Below the pieces are notes generated by a model, which saw only the letters and a program-made list of their open reading frames with translations, was not told the origin of the DNA and did not search any database. From Alphaproteobacteria bacterium (GTDB lineage Bacteria; Pseudomonadota; Alphaproteobacteria; Sphingomonadales; Rhodothalassiaceae), in the NCBI GenBank assembly GCA_003694205.1, contig RFKS01000317.1:1-7518 (forward strand): a stretch of 7,518 nucleotides of DNA, read 5' to 3'. Below, in pieces: positions 1-7,016 of this stretch (its first letter is position 1; the number at the start of each line of letters is the position of its first letter). The position numbers and the translations under genes were made by a program.

Positions 1-498
1 ATCGAGGGCGCGGCGGGCGGTGGAGGGGACCGGCTCGCCGGCCATGCGCTCGCGCGCCCGCAGCGAAAGCGCCTCCGCGAGCGGCACATCGCCGGGCTCG
101 CTCACGCGGTCGAGCCCGATCTCGCGGCAGTGCCGGTCGAGCGCCTGCGCGAGATTGTCGCGCACGCCCGCCATCATGCGGGCGCCGAGCACCTCGACCC
201 GGGTCTGCTCGAGGCGGTCGTAGACGGCGCGCGCAATCATGCCCGAGGGGGCGTGGCTGCGGTGCAGGTCCGTGTTGTGAAAGCGCAGGCGCATGGCAAG
301 GCCATCGGCCTGGCCGCGCAGCACCGCTACATCGTCCGGCGCGAGCCGCGGCGGCGGTGCCTTGAGATGCGCCTCGTCACCGCTGACATGCGGCCGCTCC
401 GGTCCGAAGCTGACCTTGAGACCGGGTCTATCCGCAAGCGCGCGAGTCGCCGCCGAGAGGGCGCGCCGGAAGGTCTCGCCTGTTGTTTTTGCGCTCAA
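1..498 (-). CDS. cobT: Cobaltochelatase subunit CobT (N-terminal 166 residues; C-terminus beyond window)
   Basis: CobT is one of three subunits of the aerobic, ATP-dependent cobaltochelatase. With CobS it forms the AAA+ chaperone complex that drives CobN to insert Co2+ into hydrogenobyrinic acid a,c-diamide in the cytoplasm. The visible N-terminal domain matches the family: an FRRALSAATRALA helix (about residues 10-22), LKVSFGPERP (28-36), DDVAVLRGQAD (55-65), MRLRFHN (69-75), a Pro-Ser-Gly segment followed by ARAVYDRLEQTRVEVLGARMM (89-109), and PLAEALSLRARERMAG (139-154). CobT is usually about 600 residues, so the acidic middle and the C-terminal von Willebrand A/MIDAS domain lie outside. 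The chosen start is TTG at 498-496, giving MSAKTTGETF, with a weak GGCGGGA upstream. No ATG lies nearby in frame, so the start is uncertain. It follows cobS by 23 nt on the same strand and is almost certainly co-transcribed with it. The family call is firm. Confidence 0.93.
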   Translation of the reverse strand, partial: MSAKTTGETFRRALSAATRALADRPGLKVSFGPERPHVSGDEAHLKAPPPRLAPDDVAVLRGQADGLAMRLRFHNTDLHRSHAPSGMIARAVYDRLEQTRVEVLGARMMAGVRDNLAQALDRHCREIGLDRVSEPGDVPLAEALSLRARERMAGEPVPSTARRALD

Positions 499-521
499 TT
501 TGGACGATCCCGCCGCGGTTC

Positions 522-1517
522 TCAGGCCGGGGTCCGCACCGCTCCCGGCGCGGCCTCGGGAAGATCCTGGCCGAAGCAGCGCTGGAAATATTCGGCGACC
601 AGCGGCCGCTCGGCCTCGTCGCACTTGTTGAGGAAGGTGACGCGGAAGGCAAATCCGATATCGTGAAAGATCTCGGCATTCTGCGCCCAGGTGAGCACGG
701 TGCGCGGGCTCATCACGGTCGAGATGTCGCCGGCAATGAAGCCGGCGCGGGTGAGGTCGGCGACGCGCACCATCTGCGACACGGTCTTCCTCCCCTCCTC
801 GGTCCGGTAGCTCGGGACCTTGGAGAGCACGATCTCGGTCTCCGTGTCGTGCGGCAGATAGTTGAGCGTGACGACGATGTTCCAGCGGTCCATCTGGCCC
901 TGATTGATCTGCTGCGTGCCGTGATAGAGACCGGTCGTGTCGCCAAGCCCGACGGTGTTCGAGGTGGCGAACAGACGGAAGGCGGGATGCGGCCGGATGA
1001 CCCGATTCTGGTCGAGCAGGGTGAGGCGACCCTCGACCTCGAGCACGCGCTGGATGACGAACATGACGTCGGGTCGTCCGGCGTCGTATTCGTCGAAGAC
1101 GAGCGCCGTCGGCGTCTGCAGGGCCCAGGGAAGAAGCCCCTCACGGAATTCGGTTACCTGCTTGCCGTCGCGCAGCACGATGGCGTCCTTGCCGACGAGA
1201 TCGATGCGGCTGATATGGCTGTCGAGATTGATACGAACGCAGGGCCAGTTGAGACGCGAAGCGACCTGCTCGATATGGGTCGACTTTCCGGTCCCGTGAT
1301 AGCCCTGGATCATGACCCGGCGATTGTGCGCGAAACCGGCGAGGATGGCAGCCGTCGTTTCGGGGTCAAAGACATAGGCCTCGTCGCGGTCGGGCACATG
1401 CTCTGTCGGTTCCGAAAAGGCCGGAACCTCCATGTCGAGGTCGAGGCCGAAAACCTCGCGGACCTTGACCCTGCTGTCTGGCAATGCGTAGTTCGAAAGC
1501 GTTTCGGAAGCTGTCAC
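522..1517 (-). CDS. cobS: Cobaltochelatase subunit CobS, AAA+ ATPase
   Basis: CobS is the ATPase subunit of aerobic cobaltochelatase. It forms a hexameric ring with CobT that powers CobN in late cobalamin synthesis. At 331 residues it has the family's usual length. The N-terminus carries a [18 protein letters not shown] segment (18-35) typical of CobS. Walker A is GYHGTGKST (72-80), Walker B is ALVFDEYD (138-145), sensor 1 is in ATSN (184-187), an arginine-finger-like MDRW lies at 209-212, and a sensor 2-like SPRTVLTW at 270-277. These are the motifs of MoxR-type AAA+ proteins, but the N-terminus and the cobT neighbour single out CobS. The start is GTG at 1517-1515, preceded on the minus strand by AGGGAAAG at good spacing. 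The gene is divergent from bolA and is first of the cobS-cobT unit. A MoxR ATPase of another system is the only alternative and is unlikely. Confidence 0.97.
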   Translation of the reverse strand: MTASETLSNYALPDSRVKVREVFGLDLDMEVPAFSEPTEHVPDRDEAYVFDPETTAAILAGFAHNRRVMIQGYHGTGKSTHIEQVASRLNWPCVRINLDSHISRIDLVGKDAIVLRDGKQVTEFREGLLPWALQTPTALVFDEYDAGRPDVMFVIQRVLEVEGRLTLLDQNRVIRPHPAFRLFATSNTVGLGDTTGLYHGTQQINQGQMDRWNIVVTLNYLPHDTETEIVLSKVPSYRTEEGRKTVSQMVRVADLTRAGFIAGDISTVMSPRTVLTWAQNAEIFHDIGFAFRVTFLNKCDEAERPLVAEYFQRCFGQDLPEAAPGAVRTPA

Positions 1518-1591
1518 GATCTTTCCCTAATCGACACCCGGAGCGCGGCGCCGCGATGGCGGCGGCCGGGCACACATACTTTCCACGAGCC

Positions 1592-1622
1592 TCTATATCG
1601 GGTATCGCAGCGCACAAGACAA
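1592..1622 (-). promoter_or_regulatory. Candidate cobS promoter
   Basis: On the minus strand TTGTCT (1622-1617) stands 17 nt from GATATA (1599-1594); the overlapping TATAGA (1597-1592) is a better -10 but at 19 nt. It lies in the 126-bp divergent spacer, about 75-80 nt upstream of the cobS GTG. The match to sigma-70 consensus is partial and this is an inference. No cobalamin riboswitch was recognised in the remaining leader. Confidence 0.3.
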
Positions 1623-1643
1623 GAATGGCGCGGAGGATGGGAC

Positions 1644-1940
1644 ATGGCGGACAGGACGCCGAGCGAAAGCGGGCCGGTGGCCAAAAGACTTGAAGACAAG
1701 CTGCGCGCCGCCTTTGCGCCGCTCCACCTTGCGATCATCGACGAGTCGGCGCGGCATCGCGGCCATGCCGGCGCACGCCCGGAAGGCGAGACCCATTTCC
1801 GGGTCGAGATGGTGAGTGCGATTTTTTGCGGCAAGAGCCGGCTCGAGCGGCAGCGCCTCGTTTACGCGGCGCTGGCCGAAGAACTGCGCGAACGGGTTCA
1901 TGCGCTCGTCCTCGAGCTCCGGGCGCCCGAGGAGACTTGA
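1644..1940 (+). CDS. bolA: BolA family protein
   Basis: BolA proteins are small KH-like proteins that pair with monothiol glutaredoxins to bind Fe-S clusters and act in iron-sulfur handling; some have been described as transcriptional regulators. The 98-residue product has the family pattern: an RLEDKLRAAF helix (15-24), LAIIDESARHRGHAG (29-43), GETHFRVEMVS (48-58), FCGKSRLERQRLVYAAL (61-77), and EELRERVHALVLELRAP (79-95). The conserved His in VHAL (about 86) is the expected cluster or glutaredoxin ligand, and the HRGHAG stretch supplies further histidines. The ATG at 1644 has GGAGG at 1632-1636, 7 nt upstream, which fixes this start even though the frame stays open far upstream. The gene is divergent from cobS and 88 nt upstream of rpmB. 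The family is clear; the precise physiological role is not shown by the sequence. Confidence 0.93.
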   Translation: MADRTPSESGPVAKRLEDKLRAAFAPLHLAIIDESARHRGHAGARPEGETHFRVEMVSAIFCGKSRLERQRLVYAALAEELRERVHALVLELRAPEET

Positions 1941-1965
1941 CGCTTGCGGTCCGAGCGTGTAACAG
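1937..1965 (+). promoter_or_regulatory. Candidate rpmB promoter overlapping bolA stop
   Basis: TTGACG (1937-1942), 17-nt spacer, TAACAG (1960-1965). The -35 is close to consensus and overlaps the bolA TGA; the -10 is weaker (TA and A shared with TATAAT). Transcription would start near 1972, leaving a leader of about 57 nt before rpmB. It suggests that rpmB is transcribed on its own as well as possibly by read-through from bolA. This is inference from motif matching. Confidence 0.4.
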
Positions 1966-2028
1966 CCGCCGCGACTGGCGGGCCGTGAGCGCCCCGCGAT
2001 AGACGATTCCAGGCGAGAGGAAGGGAAG

Positions 2029-2325
2029 ATGTCGCGCATTTGCGAACTGTCGGGCAAGCGGGTGGCGACGGGCATGAACGTCAGCCACAGCCATATCCGC
2101 TCCAAGCGGCGCTTCATGCCCAATCTGGCGCGCGTGCGACTGACCAGCGAGGCGCTCGGACGGCAGGTGCGCTTGCGGATCGCGGCGAGCACGCTCAGAA
2201 GCGTCGACCATGCGCACGGGCTCGACGGATATCTCCTCAAGACGCCGGACCGCAATCTGTCGCTCAAGGCGCGGCGCCTCAAGGCCGAAATCCGGAAAAG
2301 GCTGGCGGCCAAGACGGACGCCTGA
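2029..2325 (+). CDS. rpmB: 50S ribosomal protein L28
   Basis: L28 (bL28) is a structural protein of the large ribosomal subunit. The 98-residue product opens with the diagnostic CELSGKRVATGMNVSHSH (residues 5-22), then SKRRFMPNL (25-33), a RVRLTSEALG strand, and LRSVDHAHGLDGYLL (56-70), and ends in a basic helix. This is the longer alphaproteobacterial form. It has only one cysteine (C5), so it is of the zinc-independent type and not the CxxC zinc-ribbon type. The ATG at 2029 has a purine-rich AGGAAGGG at 2018-2025. The upstream leader holds a candidate promoter and the end a candidate hairpin terminator. It converges with the phytase-like gene, 117 nt downstream. Confidence 0.97.
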   Translation: MSRICELSGKRVATGMNVSHSHIRSKRRFMPNLARVRLTSEALGRQVRLRIAASTLRSVDHAHGLDGYLLKTPDRNLSLKARRLKAEIRKRLAAKTDA

Positions 2326-2349
2326 GAGGGCGCGCTCTTGCCTCTCTTT
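2324..2349 (+). terminator. Possible rpmB intrinsic terminator
   Basis: GAGAGG (2324-2329) pairs with CCTCTC (2341-2346) around an 11-nt loop, followed by TTT and a C-rich run. The stem starts inside the rpmB stop codon. The U-tract is short and an alternative smaller hairpin (AGAG 2325-2328 with CTCT 2335-2338) competes, so the call is weak. Confidence 0.3.
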
Positions 2350-2442
2350 CCCTCCGTCCGGCGATCTTCGGTCGTCATTCGCCATTCATCCTGAAGATTG
2401 ACCCTCGGCTCGCGCGATGAGCCCGCGGCCCATGGCGACGGC
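2326..2442. other. Convergent spacer between rpmB and the phytase-like gene
   Basis: This 117-bp spacer separates the 3' ends of two convergent genes. It contains two further inverted repeats: ATCTTC (2364-2369) with GAAGAT (2393-2398), and TGAGCC (2418-2423) with GGCTCA (2440-2445), which includes the stop codon of the minus-strand gene. Neither is followed by a T-run on either strand, so they are not canonical intrinsic terminators. No coding sequence was recognised here. Confidence 0.5.
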
Positions 2443-3495
2443 TCAGGGGCCGGGCAGCTCATCGCTGTCGTCGACGAGGGCGAAGACCAGCAGCATCGTC
2501 CGCTGCAGCGGATTGAAATTGTCGTCGGAGATGAGATAGAGGAGCGTCCGCCCGGTGCCGTCGCGCCGCACGGCGAGGCCCTCGAGATTGTCGACCGTCA
2601 GCGGTGGCGCGAGGCGGGCAAGCTCCTCGCCCCGGAGCACCGAATCGGCCGCAACGGCGCCCGCCGGAATGCGGTGCAGGAGCACGGTGACGCCACGAAC
2701 ACGTGTGAAGTTGCGCAACAGGAGAAGAATATCGCCCTCCGGCAATCGTGCCGCCGCGGTGGCACCGAAGCCCTTGGGCGCCGCATAGGCGAGCGCCGCG
2801 GCGCGCCCGTCGGGATCGAGAAGCCAGGCCCGCTTCAGGCCGGGGCCTGCACTGCGCTCTTCCGAGAACAGCAGCAGACGCCCGTCGGCGAGCCGGACGC
2901 CGGCTTCAAGCCCGCCATTGGGCGGATTGTCGAGCACCTGCGCCGGCACCTGCACGCGCTCTCCGTGCTGATGGAGGAGGGTCGGGACGTCCTGCCAGGG
3001 GGCGGTATCGGGATAGAAGAGGAGGCGCTGATGATGCTCGAAGGCAACGATGAAGCCGCCGGGCACGCCGATCAGGGCCTCGGCATCCCGATCCTCCTTC
3101 GCAACGAGCGGGCCGTTGGGCCCGCGAAGGGGCGCCATCCACGCATCGGTGATGCCGACGGGAAGGCTGTCCTCGAGATGCAGGCGGGCCGACAGCCAGA
3201 AGGCGCCATCGGAAAGGGCGAGGATGTGCGTGCCCGCATCGTCGACGGCGAGACCGGAGAATCCGCCGAATTCGGGTCTGTCGCTCTTGAGCTCGAGCCC
3301 GGCAAGGAATTCGAGCGCGCCGATCCGCCGGCCGCGCTCCGGGCGCGGTGGCGTATAGAGGTCGAGCGGCCGCGACGCCACCGTGACCGGCCCGTCGACG
3401 GGAGCCTCGTCGGTGAAGACGGCGACCGCGAAGTAACCCGTAAGGGCCGCCGCGAGCACAAGCGCGATCCTGGTCAGGGCGTGCATCTCCGCCAT
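2443..3495 (-). CDS. Phytase-like (esterase-like activity of phytase) domain protein, exported or membrane-anchored
   Basis: The 350-residue product resembles the bacterial phytase-like beta-propeller family (PF13449/COG4246), whose activity is not established for most members. Family-like blocks are FGGFSGLAVD (76-85), LALSDGAFW (92-100), DAEALIGVPGGFIVAFEHHQRL (137-158), NGGLEA (193-198), LPEGDILLLLRNF (251-263), DNLEGLAVR (302-310) and LISDDNFNPLQRTMLLVF (321-338). Acidic residues in these loops fit metal or substrate binding in a propeller. A hydrophobic stretch at about 8-26 after a short basic N-terminus indicates a signal peptide or uncleaved anchor, so the domain should be periplasmic. 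The ATG at 3495 is preceded by a purine-rich GGGAGCGGAACGGG. A second ATG at 3486 would drop three residues but has no well-spaced ribosome site. Proteins of this family are often neighbours of rpmB and cobT in rhizobia, as here. The gene is divergent from the NDUFAF5-type gene. The natural substrate is unknown. Confidence 0.85.
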   Translation of the reverse strand: MAEMHALTRIALVLAAALTGYFAVAVFTDEAPVDGPVTVASRPLDLYTPPRPERGRRIGALEFLAGLELKSDRPEFGGFSGLAVDDAGTHILALSDGAFWLSARLHLEDSLPVGITDAWMAPLRGPNGPLVAKEDRDAEALIGVPGGFIVAFEHHQRLLFYPDTAPWQDVPTLLHQHGERVQVPAQVLDNPPNGGLEAGVRLADGRLLLFSEERSAGPGLKRAWLLDPDGRAAALAYAAPKGFGATAAARLPEGDILLLLRNFTRVRGVTVLLHRIPAGAVAADSVLRGEELARLAPPLTVDNLEGLAVRRDGTGRTLLYLISDDNFNPLQRTMLLVFALVDDSDELPGP

Positions 3496-3518
3496 TGCCC
3501 GTTCCGCTCCCTCTGCCC

Positions 3519-3537
3519 CGGCCGCAATCTGCGGCCG
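3519..3537. repeat. 8-bp inverted repeat with 3-nt loop in divergent spacer
   Basis: CGGCCGCA (3519-3526) and TGCGGCCG (3530-3537) are perfect inverted arms around ATC. It lies in the 131-bp spacer between the divergent phytase-like and NDUFAF5-type genes, 23 bp before the start of the former. It could be an operator or an mRNA hairpin in the minus-strand leader. No T-run follows on either strand, so a terminator is unlikely. Confidence 0.55.
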
Positions 3538-3626
3538 CCGCCACTATCGGCGAGGGGCGCCCGGCTGGCAAGGCAGGCCGTGCGGCTGCGTGACAGCGGA
3601 GCCGATGGCAGCTAGAGAAGGCGGCG

Positions 3627-4505
3627 ATGAGCGACGGGCCTCGTGACATATTCGATCGCATGCTGCTGCGGCGGCGGCGGGCGGCGGCTGCGCCCCGCAT
3701 GGCCGAGGCCGGGTTCCTCCACCGCGAGGTCGCCCACCGCCTGCGCGAGCGCCTCGATGACATCGCGCGCCGCTTCGATCAGGCGCTTGCCGTCGGCTGG
3801 GAGGATCGGGAGCGGCCGCCGGCGCCCTGGACGGTCTATGCCGATCTGGCGCCTGAACGGCTTGCCGGCGCTCCGGGACCCTGCGTCGCGGTCGACGAGG
3901 AGGCGCTTCCCTTCGCGCCGCACGCCTTCGATCTGGTGCTTGCCAATCTGACCCTGCACTGGGTGAACGACCTGCCCGGCGCGCTTGTCCAGTATCACCG
4001 GGCCCTGAGGCCGGACGGTCTGTTTCTTGCCGCCCTCTTCGGGGGCGAGACGCTGGCGGCCCTGCGCCGCGCTCTCATGGAAGCCGAGATCGCGATGCGT
4101 GGCGGTGCCAGCCCGCGCGTTGCGCCGATGGCCGAAATCCGCGATCTCGGTGCGCTTCTGCAGCGCGCCGGATTCGCCATGCCGGTGGTCGACATCGAGA
4201 CCATCCGGGTCAGCTATGCCAATGCCCTGCGGCTGATGCAGGACCTCCGCGCGATGGGCGAGTCCAATGTCCTTCATGCCCGTCACCGGGGCTTGACCTC
4301 GCCGGCGCTGCTACAGCGCGCGGCGGCGCTCTACCACGAGCGGCATGCGGATGCGGAGGGGCGCATCGCGGCGCGCTTCGACGTCCATTTCCTCACCGCA
4401 TGGGCACGGGCACCGGGTCAGCCGCAACCGAAGCGCCGTGGCAGTGCCACCATGCGCCTGGCGGACGCGCTGGCGGCCGCGCGGAAGGGGCGCGATGACG
4501 CTTGA
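3627..4505 (+). CDS. NDUFAF5-type class I methyltransferase-fold protein (putative complex I assembly factor)
   Basis: The 292-residue product matches alphaproteobacterial homologues of mitochondrial NDUFAF5, distant relatives of BioC. Human NDUFAF5 hydroxylates an arginine of complex I subunit NDUFS7; the bacterial role is inferred from that. Recognisable blocks are [14 protein letters not shown] (8-21), ADLAPERLA (72-80), [31 protein letters not shown] (90-120, motifs II/III and the NLTLHWVND signature), [18 protein letters not shown] (126-143), [22 protein letters not shown] (162-183), [12 protein letters not shown] (203-214), and [11 protein letters not shown] (272-282). Residues 53-68 ([16 protein letters not shown]), where motif I should have a Gly-rich LDLGCGTG-like loop, have kept only a trace of it, so SAM binding may be impaired or altered. 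The ATG at 3627 follows AGAGAAGG at good distance. It is divergent from the phytase-like gene and 101 nt upstream of chvI. Confidence 0.85.
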   Translation: MSDGPRDIFDRMLLRRRRAAAAPRMAEAGFLHREVAHRLRERLDDIARRFDQALAVGWEDRERPPAPWTVYADLAPERLAGAPGPCVAVDEEALPFAPHAFDLVLANLTLHWVNDLPGALVQYHRALRPDGLFLAALFGGETLAALRRALMEAEIAMRGGASPRVAPMAEIRDLGALLQRAGFAMPVVDIETIRVSYANALRLMQDLRAMGESNVLHARHRGLTSPALLQRAAALYHERHADAEGRIAARFDVHFLTAWARAPGQPQPKRRGSATMRLADALAAARKGRDDA

Positions 4506-4606
4506 ATCCGCTCCTGCGGCCATGCTTTTGTCGCAATGGACTGGCACAGCCGGAAAGGCTCGATCCCGGGGGGCATGGGGGCTATTGTGCGCGAAAGGAG
4601 GCACGC
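4506..4606 (+). promoter_or_regulatory. Leader region of the chvI operon with strong Shine-Dalgarno
   Basis: The 101-bp gap ahead of chvI ends in AAAGGAGG (4594-4601), 5 nt before the ATG at 4607. This near-perfect ribosome site fixes the chvI start although the frame is open back to 4502. Small hairpins are present (CCGC 4508-4511 with GCGG 4516-4519; AGCC with GGCT near 4545-4560). No convincing -35/-10 pair was found; TATTGT at 4583-4588 lacks a partner and would start within the ribosome site. The operon promoter may lie inside the upstream gene. Confidence 0.5.
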
Positions 4607-5320
4607 ATGACGGCAACCATCGCACTCGTCGATGATGATCGGAACATTCTCACATCGGTGACGGTCGCGCTCGAGGCTGAGGGATTTCATGTCCGTACCT
4701 ATCCCGATGGCGACAAGGCGCTGACCGCGCTCAGCGAGAAGCCCGCCGATCTCGCCGTGCTCGATATCAAGATGCCGCGCATGGACGGCATGGAGCTCCT
4801 GCGCCGGCTGCGCGAGGTGACCGACATGCCGGTCATCTTTCTCACCTCGAAGGACGACGAGATCGACGAGCTTCTCGGGCTCAAGATGGGCGCCGACGAC
4901 TATGTCGGGAAACCATTCTCGCAGCGCCTCCTGATCGAACGTATCCGCGCCGTTCTGCGCCGGGTCGAGGCGGCGAAAGCACGGGGCGAGGACGATGGCA
5001 AGGATGACGAGGCGGAACGCACCCTGGTGCGTGGCAAGCTGACGCTCGATCCCTTGCGCCATCGTGTCACCTGGGACGGCAAGGAGGTGACCCTGACGGT
5101 GACCGAATTTCTCATTCTCGAGGCGCTGGCGCAGCGCCCCGGACATGTGAAGAGCCGCGACCAGCTCATGGACGCGGCCTATTCCGACGACGTCTATGTC
5201 GATGACCGCACGATCGACAGTCATATCAAACGGTTGCGCAAGAAGTTCCGGGCCGTCGATCCGGAGTTCAAGGCGATCGAGACCCTGTACGGCGTCGGCT
5301 ACCGGTATCGCGAGTCGTAA
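4607..5320 (+). CDS. chvI: Response regulator ChvI (OmpR/PhoB family)
   Basis: This is the DNA-binding response regulator of the ChvG-ChvI (ExoS-ChvI) system, which in rhizobia, Agrobacterium and Brucella controls envelope, exopolysaccharide, acid and host-association genes. The 237-residue protein has a receiver domain at about 4-120: acidic pocket D9/D10, phospho-acceptor D53 in VLDIKMP, T80 in FLTSKD, and K102 in VGKPF. A charged linker (about 122-139, rich in Asp, Glu and Lys) leads to a winged-helix domain (140-235), with [30 protein letters not shown] and the ChvI-typical [21 protein letters not shown] recognition region, ending in [10 protein letters not shown]. The C-terminal half is very close to what is expected for rhizobial ChvI. 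Its TAA overlaps the chvG ATG by one base, so the pair is translationally coupled. Confidence 0.95.
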   Translation: MTATIALVDDDRNILTSVTVALEAEGFHVRTYPDGDKALTALSEKPADLAVLDIKMPRMDGMELLRRLREVTDMPVIFLTSKDDEIDELLGLKMGADDYVGKPFSQRLLIERIRAVLRRVEAAKARGEDDGKDDEAERTLVRGKLTLDPLRHRVTWDGKEVTLTVTEFLILEALAQRPGHVKSRDQLMDAAYSDDVYVDDRTIDSHIKRLRKKFRAVDPEFKAIETLYGVGYRYRES

Positions 5321-6960
5321 TGGCGGCGGAGGCGGGCAGGCCGGACGCATCGCCGCCGCCGCGACCGCGCCGCCGTCGCGGTCCGATCTCGCCGCTGGTG
5401 CGGCGCGTGCTGGTCGTCAATCTGTTTGCGCTCCTGATCCTCGTCGGCGGCATTTTCTACCTGACCCAGTTTCGCGAGCGGCTGATCGAGCGCCGCCTCG
5501 AGCAGTTGCAGATACAGGCCGACATTCTCGCCGGCGCGATCGGCGAATCGGCGACCGGCGGCCCCGAGGCAAGCAGTATCGACAAGGCTGCAGCGCGACA
5601 GATCATCGGGCGCCTCGTCGGACCGACCGAGACCCGGGCCCGGCTCTTCGATCTCGCCGGCAATCTCATGGTCGACAGCCGCTTTCTCGCCTCCTCGCGC
5701 GCCGTTATCGCGGAAAACCTGCCGCCGCTCGGGGCGAGCCGCAGTCTCGAGGAGCGCTTTCTCGATCTCGTCAACGAGCTTCTCGATCTCGCCGCCCGTC
5801 GGCCCGACGTGGCCCCCTATAGCGAGGCGCCGCAGCAGCATGCGAGCGACTATATCGAGGTCGTCTCGGCGCTCGCCGGCGAGCCGATGACGCAGATCCG
5901 TCGCCTCGACGAGGATACGCTGCTGCTCTCGGCCGCGGTTCCTGTGCAACGTTTCCGTCGCGTCTTGGGAGCGCTCATGCTCAGTGCCGACACCGAGGAT
6001 ATCGAGGACATCGTGCGCGCCGAGCAGATCACGATCCTGAAGGTCTTCGGCATCTCCTTCGCGATCACGCTGCTACTGTCCATCTTTCTCGCCTCGACCA
6101 TCGCGCGTCCGGTGCGCAAGCTGGCGCAGGCGGCGGAACATGTCCGCTATGGGCTCGGCCGCGAGCAGACGCTGCCGCAGATCGAACGCAATGACGAGAT
6201 CGGCGACCTCTCGGCGACACTCAAGGAAATGACCGAGGCGCTCTATCGCCAGATCGACGCTACGGAGGCCTTTGCCGCGGATGTGGCGCACGAGCTCAAG
6301 AACCCGCTGTCGTCGCTGCGATCCGCCGTGGAATCCCTCGGGCGCACGCGCGACGAGTCAGTGCAGGCCCGGCTTCTGGCGATCATCGCGGAGGATGTGC
6401 GGCGACTCGATCGCCTGATCACCGACATCTCCGACGCCTCGCGGCTCGATGCCGAACTGACCCGCGGCCGGATGGAAGAGGTCGACCTCGGCGCCCTTGT
6501 CGCGACCCTGGTCGACGCCTATCGCAGCCGCGACGCCGGGGGCGGTGTGACGATCGTGTTCGCACCGCCGCCCGCCGGCCGCTTTCGGGTCCGCGGACTG
6601 GAAAGCCGGCTCGGGCAGGTGATCGCCAATCTCATCGACAACGCCATCTCCTTCTGCCCTGCCGGTGCCACGGTCACCGTGACCCTCAGCCGCAAGGGGG
6701 ATCATATCGAACTTGTCGTCGAGGACGAGGGTCCGGGATTACCGGCCGACGCCGACCGGATCTTCGAACGCTTCTATTCCGAACGGCCGGACCAGGAAGC
6801 GTTCGGCACCCACTCCGGTCTCGGGCTTTCCATCTCGAAGCAGATTGTCGAGGCGCATCGGGGAACGATTCGCGCCGAAAACAGGGTGGAGCCCGACGCC
6901 GCGACGGGTGAGAGCCGGGTCCTTGGCGCGCGCTTTATCGTCACGTTGCCGCGTGCCTGA
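5320..6960 (+). CDS. chvG: Sensor histidine kinase ChvG
   Basis: ChvG is the inner-membrane histidine kinase partner of ChvI; in Sinorhizobium its periplasmic domain is held off by ExoR. The 546-residue protein has a Pro/Arg-rich cytoplasmic N-terminus (8-24), TM1 at about 28-48, a periplasmic sensor domain of about 190 residues (49-237) with a ChvG-type RLFDLAGNLMVDSR segment (108-121), TM2 at about 238-260, and a HAMP domain starting at ARPVRKLAQAAEHV (262-275). The dimerisation H-box FAADVAHELKNPLSSL carries the phosphorylated His324. The ATPase domain shows the N-box IANLIDNAISF (435-445), G1 DEGPGLP (469-475), F-box IFERFYS (481-487) and G2 GLGLSI (500-505), so the kinase looks intact. 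The ATG at 5320 overlaps the chvI TAA, with no strong ribosome site of its own, which fits coupled translation. hprK follows after 56 nt. Confidence 0.95.
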   Translation: MAAEAGRPDASPPPRPRRRRGPISPLVRRVLVVNLFALLILVGGIFYLTQFRERLIERRLEQLQIQADILAGAIGESATGGPEASSIDKAAARQIIGRLVGPTETRARLFDLAGNLMVDSRFLASSRAVIAENLPPLGASRSLEERFLDLVNELLDLAARRPDVAPYSEAPQQHASDYIEVVSALAGEPMTQIRRLDEDTLLLSAAVPVQRFRRVLGALMLSADTEDIEDIVRAEQITILKVFGISFAITLLLSIFLASTIARPVRKLAQAAEHVRYGLGREQTLPQIERNDEIGDLSATLKEMTEALYRQIDATEAFAADVAHELKNPLSSLRSAVESLGRTRDESVQARLLAIIAEDVRRLDRLITDISDASRLDAELTRGRMEEVDLGALVATLVDAYRSRDAGGGVTIVFAPPPAGRFRVRGLESRLGQVIANLIDNAISFCPAGATVTVTLSRKGDHIELVVEDEGPGLPADADRIFERFYSERPDQEAFGTHSGLGLSISKQIVEAHRGTIRAENRVEPDAATGESRVLGARFIVTLPRA

Positions 6961-7016
6961 CGCCAGCGGCCGCAAGCCGGTTGACCTCGTCGCATGGTTG
7001 CCGCCACCCTCGCTCC

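Noticed and set aside
1518..1643. Possible cobalamin riboswitch ahead of cobS
   Set aside because: The spacer is only 126 bp, and no B12-box-like sequence or long multi-stem structure was recognised in it.
483..1940. A 485-codon plus-strand open frame antisense to cobS that runs in frame into bolA
   Set aside because: Only the last 98 codons have family similarity, and they start at an ATG with a good GGAGG. The upstream part mirrors cobS codon structure in GC-rich DNA and has no recognisable domain.
2004..2008. GANTC sites (possible CcrM methylation) upstream of rpmB and at the chvI leader (4504-4508)
   Set aside because: The 5-bp site is expected many times by chance in a window of this size and also occurs inside genes, so position alone carries no weight.
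1593..2462. A 289-codon minus-strand open frame covering bolA and rpmB
   Set aside because: It is antisense to two confidently identified genes and its product is low-complexity, rich in Arg and Ser, with no recognisable family.
2398..3615. A 405-codon plus-strand open frame opposite the phytase-like gene
   Set aside because: The minus strand encodes clear phytase-like motifs and a signal sequence over the same span. The opposite frame is Arg/Glu/Gly-rich with no domain, typical of a GC-rich shadow frame.
4535..4555. TGGCAC near 4541 as a possible sigma-54 (-24) element upstream of chvI
   Set aside because: The required TTGC-type -12 element is absent at the correct spacing (GAAA is found instead).
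4418..5350. A 310-codon minus-strand open frame antisense to chvI
   Set aside because: It mirrors the chvI coding region, has no ribosome site and no recognisable motifs.
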